Shown piece after piece: positions 11,731-22,230 of a DNA stretch of 64,000 bases (positions are counted from its first letter, which is position 1; the number at the start of each line of letters is the position of its first letter). The stretch is from Culex pipiens pallens (Eukaryota; Arthropoda; Insecta; Diptera; Culicidae), in the NCBI RefSeq assembly GCF_016801865.2, contig NC_068938.1, positions 5,629,338 to 5,693,337 of the forward strand, in the 5' to 3' direction. The notes under the pieces were generated by a model that did not search any database, was not told the origin of the DNA, and saw only the letters and a program-made list of their open reading frames with translations. Position numbers and translations under genes: made by a program.

Positions 11731-11761
11731 AAATAAATTGTAACAAAAAAATAAAATAAAC
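11731..11761 (+). terminator. Polyadenylation signals of the F-box gene
   Basis: AATAAA occurs at 11732-11737 and again in the AATAAAATAAA run at about 11750-11760, the first 55 bp after the TAG stop. This is a normal distance for a short insect 3' UTR and supports the gene being transcribed. Confidence 0.6.
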
Positions 11762-12629
11762 AGATCCTACTAAAATCGAAATTCCACAATCTCCAGAATC
11801 CACCTTGACTTCAAAAGAGCATTGTTGCTCAGCATCCCATTTGTTCAAATTTCAACTCGAATTCAAAAACATCATCCACAGACTTCTCAATTATGGGAGA
11901 AAACAACAACTGTGTGTGTGTTCCCAGCCATGTCCTTTGTTTCCCTTTCCCAATAAATATGCAAATTGGAGGTGATTTGATTACAATATGCAAGATGCAA
12001 CAGAAACCCCTTCCTTCCATTTCTCCTCTGTTTCCTCGAGGGAAAACTTTCAAAGTGTTTGCATCCTTCGCTGCAAATGATTCATTTGTGAATGCATAAA
12101 ACGATTGCACAAACTTTGTCTGCCTCTGTGTGTGACTGCAATTATGAATTGATAAATAAGGATTTTCAGATTGCAGCGCAGCTGAGGTTGTCATATGCAG
12201 TTGTGTCTTTTGAAGTTTTGCAAGTTGAACAATTGAACAAATTTGCGTAATTGCTCACCACTGGAAAATTTATCTTTTTTTTATTCCCTTAAACACAGTC
12301 GTAAATTGAATCATCAAATTGTTTTTATTCCGTATTTTTCATCTTTAACTTCTTAAACTCTAGATAACGGATTGAAATTCAAGCTAGACAAGGAGAGAAA
12401 AAACGAATATCATAAAATATATTGTCTTGCTTGCCTTTATCTCCTAGATATGTCCCAAAGTGCCAATCAAAGCTCACCACCAGAGGCGATTTCTTTTCGT
12501 CGGGAAATCTATATGGTTTTGTTGACTCGAATCATTATTTTTGCATGCTTTTTTGGGATTTTTGTGGCACAAATTGAATTGTTAAAAATAAAATTGATTC
12601 ATTTAGAGCAGCGTAATTTTACTTTAAAC
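11762..12629. other. Low-copy stretch downstream of the F-box gene
   Basis: No gene is recognised. The open frames on either strand lack initiators with good context or family similarity. The stretch ends with CTTTAAAC at 12622-12629, which is the left target duplication of the hAT element that follows. Confidence 0.4.
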
Positions 12630-13704
12630 CAGGGGTGACCAAAGTATGGCCCGCGGGCCAAACGTGGCCCGCGAGGTGATATTTTGTGGCCCGCGGACCC
12701 ATTTTGAATGATCATGTAAAATGGCCCGTTGAGCACTTGTAAAGTGCTTTTATACTTTTTCAAAATTAAGGTTTATTTTAAACCTTTATATCTGGGGGTA
12801 CCAAAGTATGGCCCGCGGGTCTAAAGTGGCCCGCGAGGTGATATTTTGTGGCCTTATGATTTATCAATATTTTGATCCCCACTTTTGGATACAAATATTT
12901 TTTTTTTCAATATATTTTACAATTAAAACAATTTCACACGTTTCAATGTGAGTGAAACTAGTAAATATCGTCAAAACTTTCATCAAACATTTTTAGAAAT
13001 ATTTAATAAAAAGTTCAAGTTTGACTAAGGTAGAATTTTGTAATAGTTGCAAAAATATAAGTTTTCTTTATTTATTTGCAAGTCATAATGACTAAAACAA
13101 AATGAAATTTAAGTGCAATCAGCTGAATTTTATTAAATGTGCATTCTTTTCCATTTAGAATCATTTGAGCATGTTTGGGTTTATTAAAAATAATTTGAAT
13201 TTTAGTAAATGTTTTTTCGCTTAAATGTTTTTTTTTGTCGAATCTTTTTTTATTGAAAATAATGATTGCAGTTTAACTATACGGAAGCTTAAAACATTTT
13301 CCTAATTTTTTTTCATTGAAATGTTGAAATTCTGGCTCTCAACGATTTTTCATTAGCCACACTTAACTTATAGATAAAATTACGCCTTTAGATGAATTGT
13401 TCAACATGTAATGTCACCATTTTCGAAATATAAAAATAAAACTTTTTTTTTGAAAACACAATTACATTCAGCTAAAAACTTTTTTTCAAATACCTGAAAC
13501 AATAAAATCAACAATACCGATAGAAAACCGTTATTTTGAAGTTTCTATTATTTTGAATTAACATTTAAAAAAACAGAAATTAAGGCTTTTAAATTAAAAT
13601 AACGTTATTTAATTTTTTTAATAACCTTTTTTTTGTAAATTTGGCCCGCAAGCTTATTTGAGCTTCAAATTTGGCCCGGCCTCCAAAAACTTTGAGCACC
13701 CCTG
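12630..13704. mobile_element. hAT-type element with 8-bp target duplication
   Basis: The ends are CAGGGGTGACCAAAGT and the inverse ACTTTGAGCACCCCTG. The exact octamer CTTTAAAC flanks both sides (12622-12629 and 13705-13712). An 8-bp duplication with CAGGGG-type ends is the hallmark of the hAT superfamily. The left subterminal block (AAAGTATGGCCCGCGGG followed by GTGGCCCGCGAGGTGATATT) is repeated at 12803-12853, so the left end is a tandem duplicate. The inside is AT-rich with no transposase. A solo end of the same family lies inverted at 14944-15023. Confidence 0.88.
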
Positions 13705-13712
13705 CTTTAAAC

Positions 13713-14943
13713 AATAAAAGTTAAAATTTTCTGCACGATTTTCTATCTACAACAAATTATTGAATTTGATTTCTAACTCAAAAAACTAGATTAAAAAATG
13801 CAAACTTTTACGCTATAGTGTTTGATACGTCAGAACGTGTACTCATTAATTTTGGCAAAGTTATGGATTTAAATTTATTCCAAAATTCTTTTCCGCTTAT
13901 GATTATTTTTTATTTTAGGATTATACAGACTAATTTCAAGAACTGCTTATATTTGAAAGAATAAAAAATGTAACGCAAATATATAGACCAGTAGCTACTT
14001 AAGCTAAATGATTGTCCGAAAAATTGTAAATCTCAGATTGAGTAAAAATTACATAGGAAAACATATTCAAAATAAGTTATTTTTAAATAAAGATATCTCG
14101 AGTTTAAAGAAAAATATCACACAGAGATTTTCAGCGTTTGAAGTGCTATATTTAAATTTTCGAATGCGTTTTTTTTTACTAAAGAATTTTAGTTTAAAAT
14201 TGGATATTATTTACCTTATAATGGCAGCATGATTGTTAAAATATCAAAATATCAGCTCGCAGCAACTACAATTATCCCGCATGAATAATCATGCCTCAAA
14301 TACAACTGCTCTTCTCTCCTCATTGAAACTCTCAGCGCCGAACATAGCCGAACACGTTTTCGTGTTTTCCCACTCGCGATTGACATTTTCCTTTTCTCTC
14401 TCATTCCCGCTTTCACGATCATCCTACCGTAACAGCGTTTTACCACAAAAGCCGCCACAAAACCAATTTCGCAAACGCAGTTTAACGGGACGTCATGCGT
14501 GGTCGGCTCCTAATCGCCATCTCGCGTTCTTTCATTGCAGTTTTCGGAGAGATTGAGAGACTCAGCGGTGAGAGAGGCGAGGAAAAAGGGAGGAGTGATA
14601 GAAAAAGAATGAAATCGCTGGGAATCATGAGACACAAGAAGAGAACTCCCAAGACATAGTGACGGCCGCTATACTCTCGGATGTTTTTGGTGCAGAGATA
14701 ATCAATTGATAGTTTTTCTATCACTCATTTGCAAGACTGAATGGCAGTAAATTTAACCCTTAAGGCCAAATTTATATAGCGAATTTATTTAGCTCTAAAA
14801 GTTTTCCAAACATATTATTTTCTAAATCTTTACTCTGAATTGCCATGGGCTTAAAACTAAATTGTCAGGGCTTCTTCCGATGCTTTTGATAAAATCAGTC
14901 GTAGAAGGGGAATATTGTGAGATTGAATTGTGTTGTCTTAAAC
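13713..14943. other. Low-copy stretch, 13.7-14.9 kb
   Basis: AT-rich to about 14230, then more balanced from 14240 to 14720. Short frames exist on both strands but none has recognisable protein features. I see no repeat terminus. Confidence 0.4.
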
Positions 14944-15023
14944 ATGGGGTGCACAAAGTTTTTGAATGCCGGGCCAAGTTTGAAGCTCACATGAGCTTGC
15001 GGGCCATATGTGACAAATTGTTT
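14944..15023 (-). mobile_element. Solo terminus of the hAT element, inverted
   Basis: The 80 bases match the reverse complement of the right end of the 12630-13704 element. Shared words are CAAAGTTTTTG, GCCGGGCCAA, TTTGAAGCTCA and AGCTTGCGGGCCA. The very end reads ATGGGGTGCACAAAG, one or two changes from the intact terminus. No matching other end is seen nearby, so this is a truncated copy. Confidence 0.7.
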
Positions 15024-15240
15024 CATTAAAAAATTCTATTAGAATGTATTATTTTGATTAATATATCCACCTGCAAATTATTTATTTCGAAATTCTAGGT
15101 ACTTTTGAACATTTTTGTCGTTTAAATATTTGATATCAATATTTAAGCTTTCAGTTTTTTTTTCAAAAAAGTTTCCCATTAATTGGTTAAAATGTATCAA
15201 AATAACAAAAATGCTAAAAATTGGCATGCTAAACACCCTA

Positions 15241-15458
15241 CACAGAAAAAAAATCATTGTAATATTACATCTGGAAAGGGGTACATCTTTTATGTCAGAA
15301 AAAATGTGTAATTTTACCCCTGAAAATGTGTAATTTTACCACTATTCTGGTGTAATGTCGCATTTTAAGTCTAAATTGAGGTAAAATTACATCATAAAAG
15401 AGGTAATATTCAATCTTCTAAAATTAAACCTTCCAAATTAACACATTTTTTTGCTGTG
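15241..15458. mobile_element. 218-bp TA-flanked MITE (CACAGAAAA family), copy 1
   Basis: It begins CACAGAAAAAAAATCATT and ends with AATTAACACATTTTTTTGCTGTG, an imperfect inverse, with TA on each side (15239-15240, 15459-15460). The inside carries repeated TAATTTTACC and GTAATATTAC words. Related copies lie at 58508-58718, 63606-63825 and, as a half element, at 24890-24968. Confidence 0.75.
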
Positions 15459-15549
15459 TACTAGACAAAAAAATCTCAAAAATATTTCATGAAAGTTTGA
15501 TTTTTAAAACCCTCTAATCGTAAACCATTCAAATTTCCAACCAAGTTAA

Positions 15550-16165
15550 CCCTCTACTGCCCAAATTTTTTTTCGAAAATTTTTATTTTTCCCGTGTTCA
15601 GGAGGTCATTTTGAGCAACTTTTGTTCTACGAAAAACTTTACTTCTCTTGTTTTATGTTTTTCTTGTTTCATTTTTAGTATTTTAATTTGCATTTTTCTT
15701 GTTTAGTTTATGTTTGTTTTTGGTAGTATTTGGCCTACTCTACCACCTCCTATCATTACATTTTGCCTATCTAATTTTTTCATGTTTTTACAGTAACTTT
15801 TTCAATTTTTTGCATGTTTTTCACATTTTCTGCTATAAAATGGAACCATTATCATTTAAATTGTAAATAAATGCGTAGAGGCATAGTCTGGGGCACTAGA
15901 AAAATTACTGCATACTTCTTTTTACTTACAATATAGGAGATGTTCGTAAAAAACACAGCCAAAGTTGACCCCTAAAAATATGACATTTTTAAAAACATTG
16001 GCAAAGTCACATAAAACAAGTCAAACTTCCAACCCTAAAATTTTCCAAAATTTTAAATGTTCTTCTTTCCAATGCTTTTTGAAGATCAAAAATTGGTTGA
16101 AAAATGGATTTTTGGCGATTTTTTAAATCGAAGCCCGTCTAGAGGCGGGGTTGGGTTGTAGAGGG
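15550..16165. mobile_element. 616-bp TTAA-flanked MITE (piggyBac-like)
   Basis: The ends are CCCTCTACTGCCCAA and the inverse TTGGGTTGTAGAGGG, flanked on both sides by TTAA (15546-15549, 16166-16169). A TTAA target with CCC-starting ends is characteristic of piggyBac elements. The inside is AT-rich without a transposase frame. Confidence 0.75.
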
Positions 16166-16456
16166 TTAAAAGTTGCCCCGTCCCATTTGCAACATCTTTT
16201 CTGAAGACTAAAACTTTTTTTATTTGATTAGACAACAAACTAAAACATAAAGATTTTAAAATTAGACTTTTCAAATAGAGAATTCCCGAAACCTGGGATT
16301 TTTATATTTTTTCAGAATTGAAAAAGGAAGTACAAGTTTTGATACAGATTTTGCTGTGAAAAAAGATAAAGAGTTGAATTCTGAGTAATCGATAAAAATA
16401 ATTATAACAATTTAATTTTTATTCGACATAAATTAAATTTGTTATAATATATTTTT

Positions 16457-16868
16457 GGGCCGGGACCGTGGTATAGGGGTAAGCTTGATTGCCTCTCACC
16501 CAGTCGGCCTGGGTTTGATCCCAGACGGTCCCGGTGGCATTTTTCGAGACAAGATTTGTCTGATCACGCCTTCCGTCGGACGGGAAGTAAATGTTGGCCC
16601 CGGACTAACCTAAAAAGGTTAGGTCGTTAGCTCAATCCAGGTGTAGGAGTCGTCTCCCTGGGTCCTGTCTCGGTGGAGTCGCTGGTAGGCAGTTGGACTA
16701 ATAATCCAAAGGTGGTCAGTTCGAATCCCGGAGGGATGGAAGCTTAGGTGTAAAAAGAGGTTTGCAATTGCCTCAACAATCAAGCCTTCGGACACCTAGT
16801 TTCGAGTAGGAATCTCGCAATCGAGAACGCCAAGGCAATGCTGTAGAGCGAATAATTTGATTTTTTTG
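16457..16868 (+). mobile_element. SINE with two tandem tRNA-like modules
   Basis: The first module (16463-16533) resembles tRNA-Glu: GGGACCG pairs with CGGTCCC in a 7-bp acceptor stem, the anticodon loop reads CTCTCAC (CUC), and a B box GGGTTTGATCCC is present. The second module (about 16674-16741) has stem TTGGA / TCCAA around loop CTAATAA (an AAU, Ile-like anticodon) and B box AGTTCGAATCCC. Both point the same way, separated by about 140 bp. A roughly 130-bp body follows, then an ATTTGATTTTTTTG tail. ATATTTTT at 16449-16456 and 16869-16876 could be the target duplication. The two-module layout recalls the Twin SINE described from Culex pipiens, although that one is tRNA-Arg related. Confidence 0.75.
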
Positions 16869-17122
16869 ATATTTTTATATAAAATATCAAATTCTAAGCT
16901 TATCTTAAATTAAACATCGTCGTGTTATTTTCTGCTGTTTCTAGTTTTTTTTTAACATTTTCAAATAATTTAGTTAAGATTTTCTAGTTATGTAATATAA
17001 AAATATAATAAAGAAATATATTTATTAGAGGCTCAGTTAATTTGAATCACAATGGATTATTAATTGTAGATCAATTAAAATCCAGCTCTCTCCGTGTACG
17101 CACGAGAGCATGCAGCTAGTGC

Positions 17123-17127
17123 TCAGT
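17123..17127 (+). promoter_or_regulatory. Possible internal initiator of the gag-only element
   Basis: TCAGT within GTGCTCAGTGCTCC matches the arthropod initiator. Jockey-clade elements start transcription at such internal promoters at their very 5' end. It would give a leader of about 70 nt to the ATG at 17196. This is position inference only. Confidence 0.3.
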
Positions 17128-17195
17128 GCTCCATCGTTTTTTCGAGTTTTTTCGCCGTAATTGATTGTGGTTACCCGCGAGTTTGCTTCTGCAGC

Positions 17196-18596
17196 ATGCC
17201 AAAGGCCGGCCGTGGCCGTGGCAGTTCGAGTGCGGCCTCGAAAAACCCGCGAAGTTCGTCTACCGGCCGTGTGCAAAAAGGTAAACAAACCAACGCCGTG
17301 TCGGCCGCCATCGCGCAGGGGAGCGTCAGCGCTGAAGGCATCGACAAAAAGTTACTACATCCCGGATACGTTCCGAGATCACCAGTGCGAACCCGTTCCG
17401 GTACTTCCGGTGCCACGACCAGTGGCACATCAACATCCGCCAACATCCCCATCAGGAACGAGTACCTGATGCTGAGCGACGACGAAGAAAATAACAACTC
17501 TGACGGTAGCAGCACTACCGACGACGACGACGACGATGATGGTCGTGCACGGAAAAAAGTGCCGACGTCAAAAAAGAACAATTCTCCAACGGAACGTAGA
17601 CCACCTCCAATTTTTGTTTTGGACACGTTAGCGGACGATGTTGACGAGTTGCTGGAAGGCCTCGGATATTGTCTGAAAATCGGTAAGTCGGCAGTGCAAG
17701 TGATCACACTGACCAAAAAGAATTTCGACCTGGTGTTTGAAGAATTGAAGCGTAGCAACTTCAACTTCTACACATTCAACCCCGAGAAGCCCCCTGTTAA
17801 GGTCGTCTTGCAGGGTTATCAAGACCGTCCGATCTCCGACCTGAAGGGTCACCTTTCGGACGCCGGAATAAAACCGCGGGAGATTAAAGTGCTCTCGCGC
17901 AAGACAACGGTGACAGGTACACACACACTGTACCTGTTGTACTTCGACCGCGGCACCGTCAAGATCCAAGACCTGCGGCGGACTAAAACGTTGGACGGTT
18001 TTTGGGTAAACTGGCGGTTTTACACCAAGAACCCGACGGACGTAGCGCAATGCCACCGTTGCCAGAAATTCGGCCACGGCTCGCGGAACTGCAACCTCCG
18101 GCCCCGCTGCGTGAAGTGCGGTGAGTCACACCTCTCGGAGGCGTGCGCACTGCCACGAAAGGCGGACTTGGGGGACAAGGCAGAACAAACCAAGCCGCGC
18201 GTAAAGTGCGCGAACTGTGACGGCAACCATACCGGCAATTACCGCGGATGCGTCGCGCGCAAGGCCTACCTCGAGGAGCAGGAAAAGAGGAAGAAGAAAG
18301 CGTCCCACCCTCCTCAGCGAAGTACGAGCGCAGCCGTTCCTGCAGCTGGACAGCATACGGTTCCTGCGGAAAACTCAGCGTTCCCTCCTGGTTGGGGGCG
18401 TTCGTTCGCCAGCGTGGTCGCTGCCGGTAGTGGCAGTACGGCCCAGCAAGAAGTCACCGGGGAAGATCTCTTCACCCTGCCGGAGTTCTTTGCTCTCGCG
18501 GGGGAGATGATGACGCGGTTTCGGAGCTGCCGCAACAAGGCAGAACAATTCCTGGCCCTTGGGGAACTGATGATCAAACACATCTACAAAGGATAA
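17196..18596 (+). CDS. Jockey-clade ORF1 (Gag) protein, intact
   Basis: The frame encodes 466 residues from the first ATG (17196); upstream codons in frame have no ATG. The order is: a basic Gly/Ser-rich N-terminus; an acidic tract near 93-115 (DDDDDDD); a low-complexity KKNNSPTERRPPP linker; and a folded region at about 198-285 (KPPVKVVLQGY start) like the domain that precedes the knuckles in insect Jockey gags (PRE_C2HC). Three zinc knuckles then follow at 286-299 (CX2CX4HX4C), 305-317 (CX2CX3HX4C) and 338-352 (CX2CX3HX6C). A helical C-terminus ends in LMIKHIYKG. In this clade the protein binds its own RNA, forms particles and carries it to chromatin. There are no stops or frameshifts, so it is young or selected. 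No second ORF follows. Confidence 0.9.
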   Translation: MPKAGRGRGSSSAASKNPRSSSTGRVQKGKQTNAVSAAIAQGSVSAEGIDKKLLHPGYVPRSPVRTRSGTSGATTSGTSTSANIPIRNEYLMLSDDEENNNSDGSSTTDDDDDDDGRARKKVPTSKKNNSPTERRPPPIFVLDTLADDVDELLEGLGYCLKIGKSAVQVITLTKKNFDLVFEELKRSNFNFYTFNPEKPPVKVVLQGYQDRPISDLKGHLSDAGIKPREIKVLSRKTTVTGTHTLYLLYFDRGTVKIQDLRRTKTLDGFWVNWRFYTKNPTDVAQCHRCQKFGHGSRNCNLRPRCVKCGESHLSEACALPRKADLGDKAEQTKPRVKCANCDGNHTGNYRGCVARKAYLEEQEKRKKKASHPPQRSTSAAVPAAGQHTVPAENSAFPPGWGRSFASVVAAGSGSTAQQEVTGEDLFTLPEFFALAGEMMTRFRSCRNKAEQFLALGELMIKHIYKG

Positions 18597-18811
18597 ATGA
18601 CCTGTGATCTAGATATAAGCTTTCTCTTTCTCTATCCCCTTTCCTTTGCAATTTCTGTAAGTTTTTTTTATAGTTTTTTCTTACTCTTGCTAGTGCCTTA
18701 GTTAAAGAAATAATTGTTCCTAAATGGATTATGATGCAACACACAGCTGTAAGGAACTCCAAAACTCTGTTATGCACTTCAAAATAACTCATTGTATCTT
18801 GATTTTTCACC

Positions 18812-18834
18812 AATAAAACCGAATTGAATTGAAA
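18812..18834 (+). terminator. 3' end of the gag-only element
   Basis: AATAAA at 18812-18817 is followed after two bases by GAATTGAATTGAA, a short tandem tail. The same ending, with AATAAA and then AATTGAATTGAA, closes the minus-strand copy near 36725. Such short-repeat tails in place of poly(A) are known in some insect non-LTR elements. Confidence 0.6.
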
Positions 18835-20425
18835 ATTTCCTCAGCCTTCTAAAAACAATGTTTTTGGAATTTCTTGTTAACGCCTAAATAATGACCTTCT
18901 GTATTCACACCCAACATAACGTTAAATTGTTTAACGGTACACATCAACCAGAGCATTTGCACCAAGATTTTTGTTACAGACATTTTAGTATCTTCAAAAC
19001 GACGGGAACTATAGATACGATTTTTTATTCATCCCCTAAAGTACTATCTGCAAAGTTATTTACAACAAAGTTTGACTATTTTTACAATCGGGTTGTTTCA
19101 GGATTGGGTCCGTAAGTTTGTTATTTTTGGAATAAGAAGACAACAACTTCCTTGGTTGCTGTGCACCCTTAAGCTTGTTACATAATGGATGAAAACTTCA
19201 CGTCGTTCTCTTAGATCATTAAAAAAAAACCTGCTCCCAGCTCAATTTCCACCACTGAATAATCAGATTAATCGAGCCGCCACCCGACTTTAAGCCGACA
19301 GTCCCGCTCGTTCGATTCCTTCGCTCAATAAATCAGTCAATTTGTCTTCCCACTCATCGACAGTGACGACGACGACTCCTCCGAGCGATGCTCAATATTT
19401 ATGAGCCCGTCAGTTCTGAGCCGCCATCAACCAGGCAAAAGTGTAGTCTAATCTGAGCATCAACTGCTGGAGAGATGCTTGAGATAAGGCAAAAAAAACA
19501 AACCTCTTCACACGACATCCGCTTTTTTCTGATTGATATCGATCTGCTTTACAAACACGCCAATTAGCATACTGATTTTTTTTCTAGAAGCTCATTAAAG
19601 TCAGGTGGTGAGAGCTTGAGACATGTTTCATTTTATATGTGAAGGTTGAATGGTGAGGAATTTTGTTTTTACTTTATGATATGCAGTAAAATATGTGTCT
19701 GATTTATTGATTGACATTCGTATGTAAGAAATAAGAAATGCCCTTTCCAAATATGAACCTCAGTCATTAATATTATGAGAAAGGCGTTGCAATTCTTGGA
19801 CAGCTTGAGAAATCACCATCGTGAGTGACCATCTTCAGCGTGACACCTCCCAATAACGGGGCAGACAAATAAAGTTGCGTGTCCAGAGCCCAAACAATCT
19901 CTCGCACATGTGTAATTTGATTCCCTTCTAGCCGGGCACACGCAACTCACGACCAAACTATGTATTAATCCGTTCCCGAATAACGCAGATTTGAGCCCCG
20001 AAAAGCTACCTTAAACCAATAGCGTGAGACGTTCGCAGTCACATTTCACACGAAACCGACCTCAAATTCGCGCGATTGCGTGCAACAAATCTAGCAGAAG
20101 AGGAAAAAAAGAATCACAACCCCAAAAACCAGCTTCAGAGTCATTATATTTCCTCGTGGCTCGAGACCGACGTTACTCTTTTGACAACTTAATGTCTGTA
20201 CTCGCCGCCGTCGGTGGAATTATGACTGTTTTGTTCCACCGGTTAGCCTTTATTACATTGAAGCATCGCGTAATTCCAACCTCCAGCTCATCATGCCTGA
20301 AGCGTGCCGGATATGAGCAAAAATTACAACCACTGCTATGGGCGCCTTCGGGTCATATCTGCCTCAAAACGAGCGTTTACGAGCACCAAGATGCTAATGT
20401 AATAAAGTCAAGTTGATTATGTACT
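18835..20425. other. Low-copy stretch before the putative first exon
   Basis: No gene is recognised. From about 19230 to 20420 the composition is balanced and repeat-free. A frame at 20024-20416 (130 codons, + strand) starts without a convincing initiator and has no recognisable features, so I do not call it. The region may be the first intron of a minus-strand gene. Confidence 0.35.
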
Positions 20426-20429
20426 TACC

Positions 20430-20640
20430 AGGGCTGCTGTTGAAAAATCACCTTGCACAACACCTTGTTCCACTTTTAATCACTTCACTCAACACTTACC
20501 TGACAATCCTCCTTCAAAAAAACACATCAAATTTCCCCAAAAGTCGCACATAGTACTTTAAACTTGAAGTCCGTAATTGAAACACCCTCGCAGAAAACCC
20601 CTAAAGTTAGACAATTCCACACAAAAAGGTGACTAACTTG
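20430..20640 (-). other. Possible 5' noncoding exon with two donor sites, minus strand
   Basis: Read on the minus strand there are two consensus donors: ATTGTCAG/GTAAGTGT at about 20512 and AGCCCTG/GTAAGTAC at about 20431. The intervening DNA (GAGTGAAGTGATTAAAAGTG and onwards) looks like an insect 5' UTR, and the DNA above 20650 is GC-richer with CpG-bearing words. This suggests an untranslated first exon with alternative 5' splice sites whose gene lies at lower coordinates. No downstream coding exon is identified, so it stays tentative. Confidence 0.3.
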
Positions 20641-21480
20641 TGACTAACAACTCAATCGATGCATCACAATCGCCTTTCCGCGAATATCGCGGAATTAATT
20701 AACGCAGGAGGGGCACGTTCGCGCTTGTGTGACTAAGCCAATTTTCTGCTCGTCGCGACCGGCTTAGAGTCATAAGTCATAACGGCTGCGTGGGCGTAGG
20801 TGATGCAAATTTGGATTTTAAGAAATATGCTGACAATAAATTGGTGAGTGAGAGCAATGAACCATCACTGTTTGACGCCCTTTCTTTGATTCTTGGTTGG
20901 GTAGGTGAAGTGAATTTGAATAAATGCAAATATATTTTTTACGTTTAAAGACGATAAATTTGCAGGTACATAATGCAGCGCCTCTACCGTCAAAAAATGG
21001 AACTAGAACTCCTTCATCTGAGATTCATAATTTCACCACAAATTGTGGACAGCAAAGTCGACCAAATAGAGTACCACCAAAAGTCGACATTTGACATCGC
21101 GATGCAAACAGAATCTGCGCATGGTCGACACAGTGTGCCTTGACTTTCAACGGGAACGATTCTCTGTTGTGGTGCTCGAGTTGCATCGACATATAGTTGG
21201 TAAGGGTGATGTCTGTGGAAAGAAGCAGGGCCTACTTTTCGAGTAGTTGGGGTGAGTTTGAGGTTTGTAATGATTTGATTCGAGAAATACTTAAACAAGT
21301 TTATTCAAAATTTATTTTTTTATTTAACATTAAAAAAATGTTTAAACTTTATTAAATTAAGAGCTAAAACCGTAGAATCGTTAATAAAAAAAAGTTTTCT
21401 CGAATAAACATTATTTTTTAGAGAACTTTTATTGCAAAAAAAACAGTTACCAAAAAGAAAGCATTTTAACAACTAATAAA
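20641..21480. other. Possible upstream region of the putative exon, no gene
   Basis: The stretch contains a perfect palindrome CCGCGAATATCGCGG near 20678 and a GC-rich block to about 20785, then AT-rich DNA. No coding region or repeat terminus was found. Confidence 0.35.
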
Positions 21481-21680
21481 ATCTTGTCTTATCGAATCTA
21501 ATATAATCTTATAAAATTTAATGTAATCAAGTATTTTCGTATAAAAACGAATATAATCAAATATGTTGAAATATACTCAATTAACGTTCAATCAAATTTG
21601 ATCTAATCTAATCTTATATCGATTCTAATCCAATCTTATCCTTTCTAATCTAGTTTTATGAAAAAATCGTAACTAATCGA
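21481..21680 (+). repeat. Degenerate TAATC-rich flank of the decamer array
   Basis: Words such as TCTAATATAATCTTAT, TAATCCAATCTTATC and TAATCTAGTTTTA repeat loosely. The same kind of sequence resumes after the array (22290-22410). The perfect array thus seems to be a homogenised core of a larger, older simple repeat. Confidence 0.6.
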
Positions 21681-22230
21681 ATCAAATCTAATCAAATCTA
21701 ATCAAATCTAATCAAATCTAATCAAATCTAATCAAATCTAATCAAATCTAATCAAATCTAATCAAATCTAATCAAATCTAATCAAATCTAATCAAATCTA
21801 ATCAAATCTAATCAAATCTAATCAAATCTAATCAAATCTAATCAAATCTAATCAAATCTAATCAAATCTAATCAAATCTAATCAAATCTAATCAAATCTA
21901 ATCAAATCTAATCAAATCTAATCAAATCTAATCAAATCTAATCAAATCTAATCAAATCTAATCAAATCTAATCAAATCTAATCAAATCTAATCAAATCTA
22001 ATCAAATCTAATCAAATCTAATCAAATCTAATCAAATCTAATCAAATCTAATCAAATCTAATCAAATCTAATCAAATCTAATCAAATCTAATCAAATCTA
22101 ATCAAATCTAATCAAATCTAATCAAATCTAATCAAATCTAATCAAATCTAATCAAATCTAATCAAATCTAATCAAATCTAATCAAACCTAATCAAATCTA
22201 ATCAAATTTAATCAAATCTAATCAAATCTA
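21681..22230 (+). repeat. Decamer minisatellite, 55 units of ATCAAATCTA
   Basis: Fifty-five consecutive 10-bp units are visible, with only two variants (ATCAAACCTA at 22181-22190, ATCAAATTTA at 22201-22210), both near the right end. The lack of variation means recent expansion or homogenisation. The unit length is close to one helical turn. It may derive from the (TAATC)n / GATTA tail of a retroposon like the one at 30082-30682 in reverse orientation. Confidence 0.95.

Larger units (their letters stand above)
17083..18834 (+). mobile_element. Gag-only Jockey-type non-LTR retrotransposon
   Basis: The unit consists of a short 5' leader, one gag frame (17196-18596), a 238-bp 3' UTR with AATAAA at 18812-18817, and a GAATTGAATTGAA tail. 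No second frame, endonuclease or reverse transcriptase is present between the gag stop and the tail. A truncated copy at 36712-37085 has the same gag C-terminus, stop, 3' UTR and tail, so this layout is shared by at least two copies. It would depend on enzymes of a full-length relative. The 5' end is approximate. I could not find a convincing target duplication. Confidence 0.8.

Noticed and set aside
17094..17195. Longer gag frame starting at GTG
   Set aside because: The first ATG in frame is at 17196; the upstream part (for example CSIVFSSFFAVIDCGY) looks like leader sequence and not Gag.
21681..22230. CRISPR array or centromeric satellite
   Set aside because: Units are contiguous 10-mers without spacers and the array is only 550 bp, so it is a local minisatellite.
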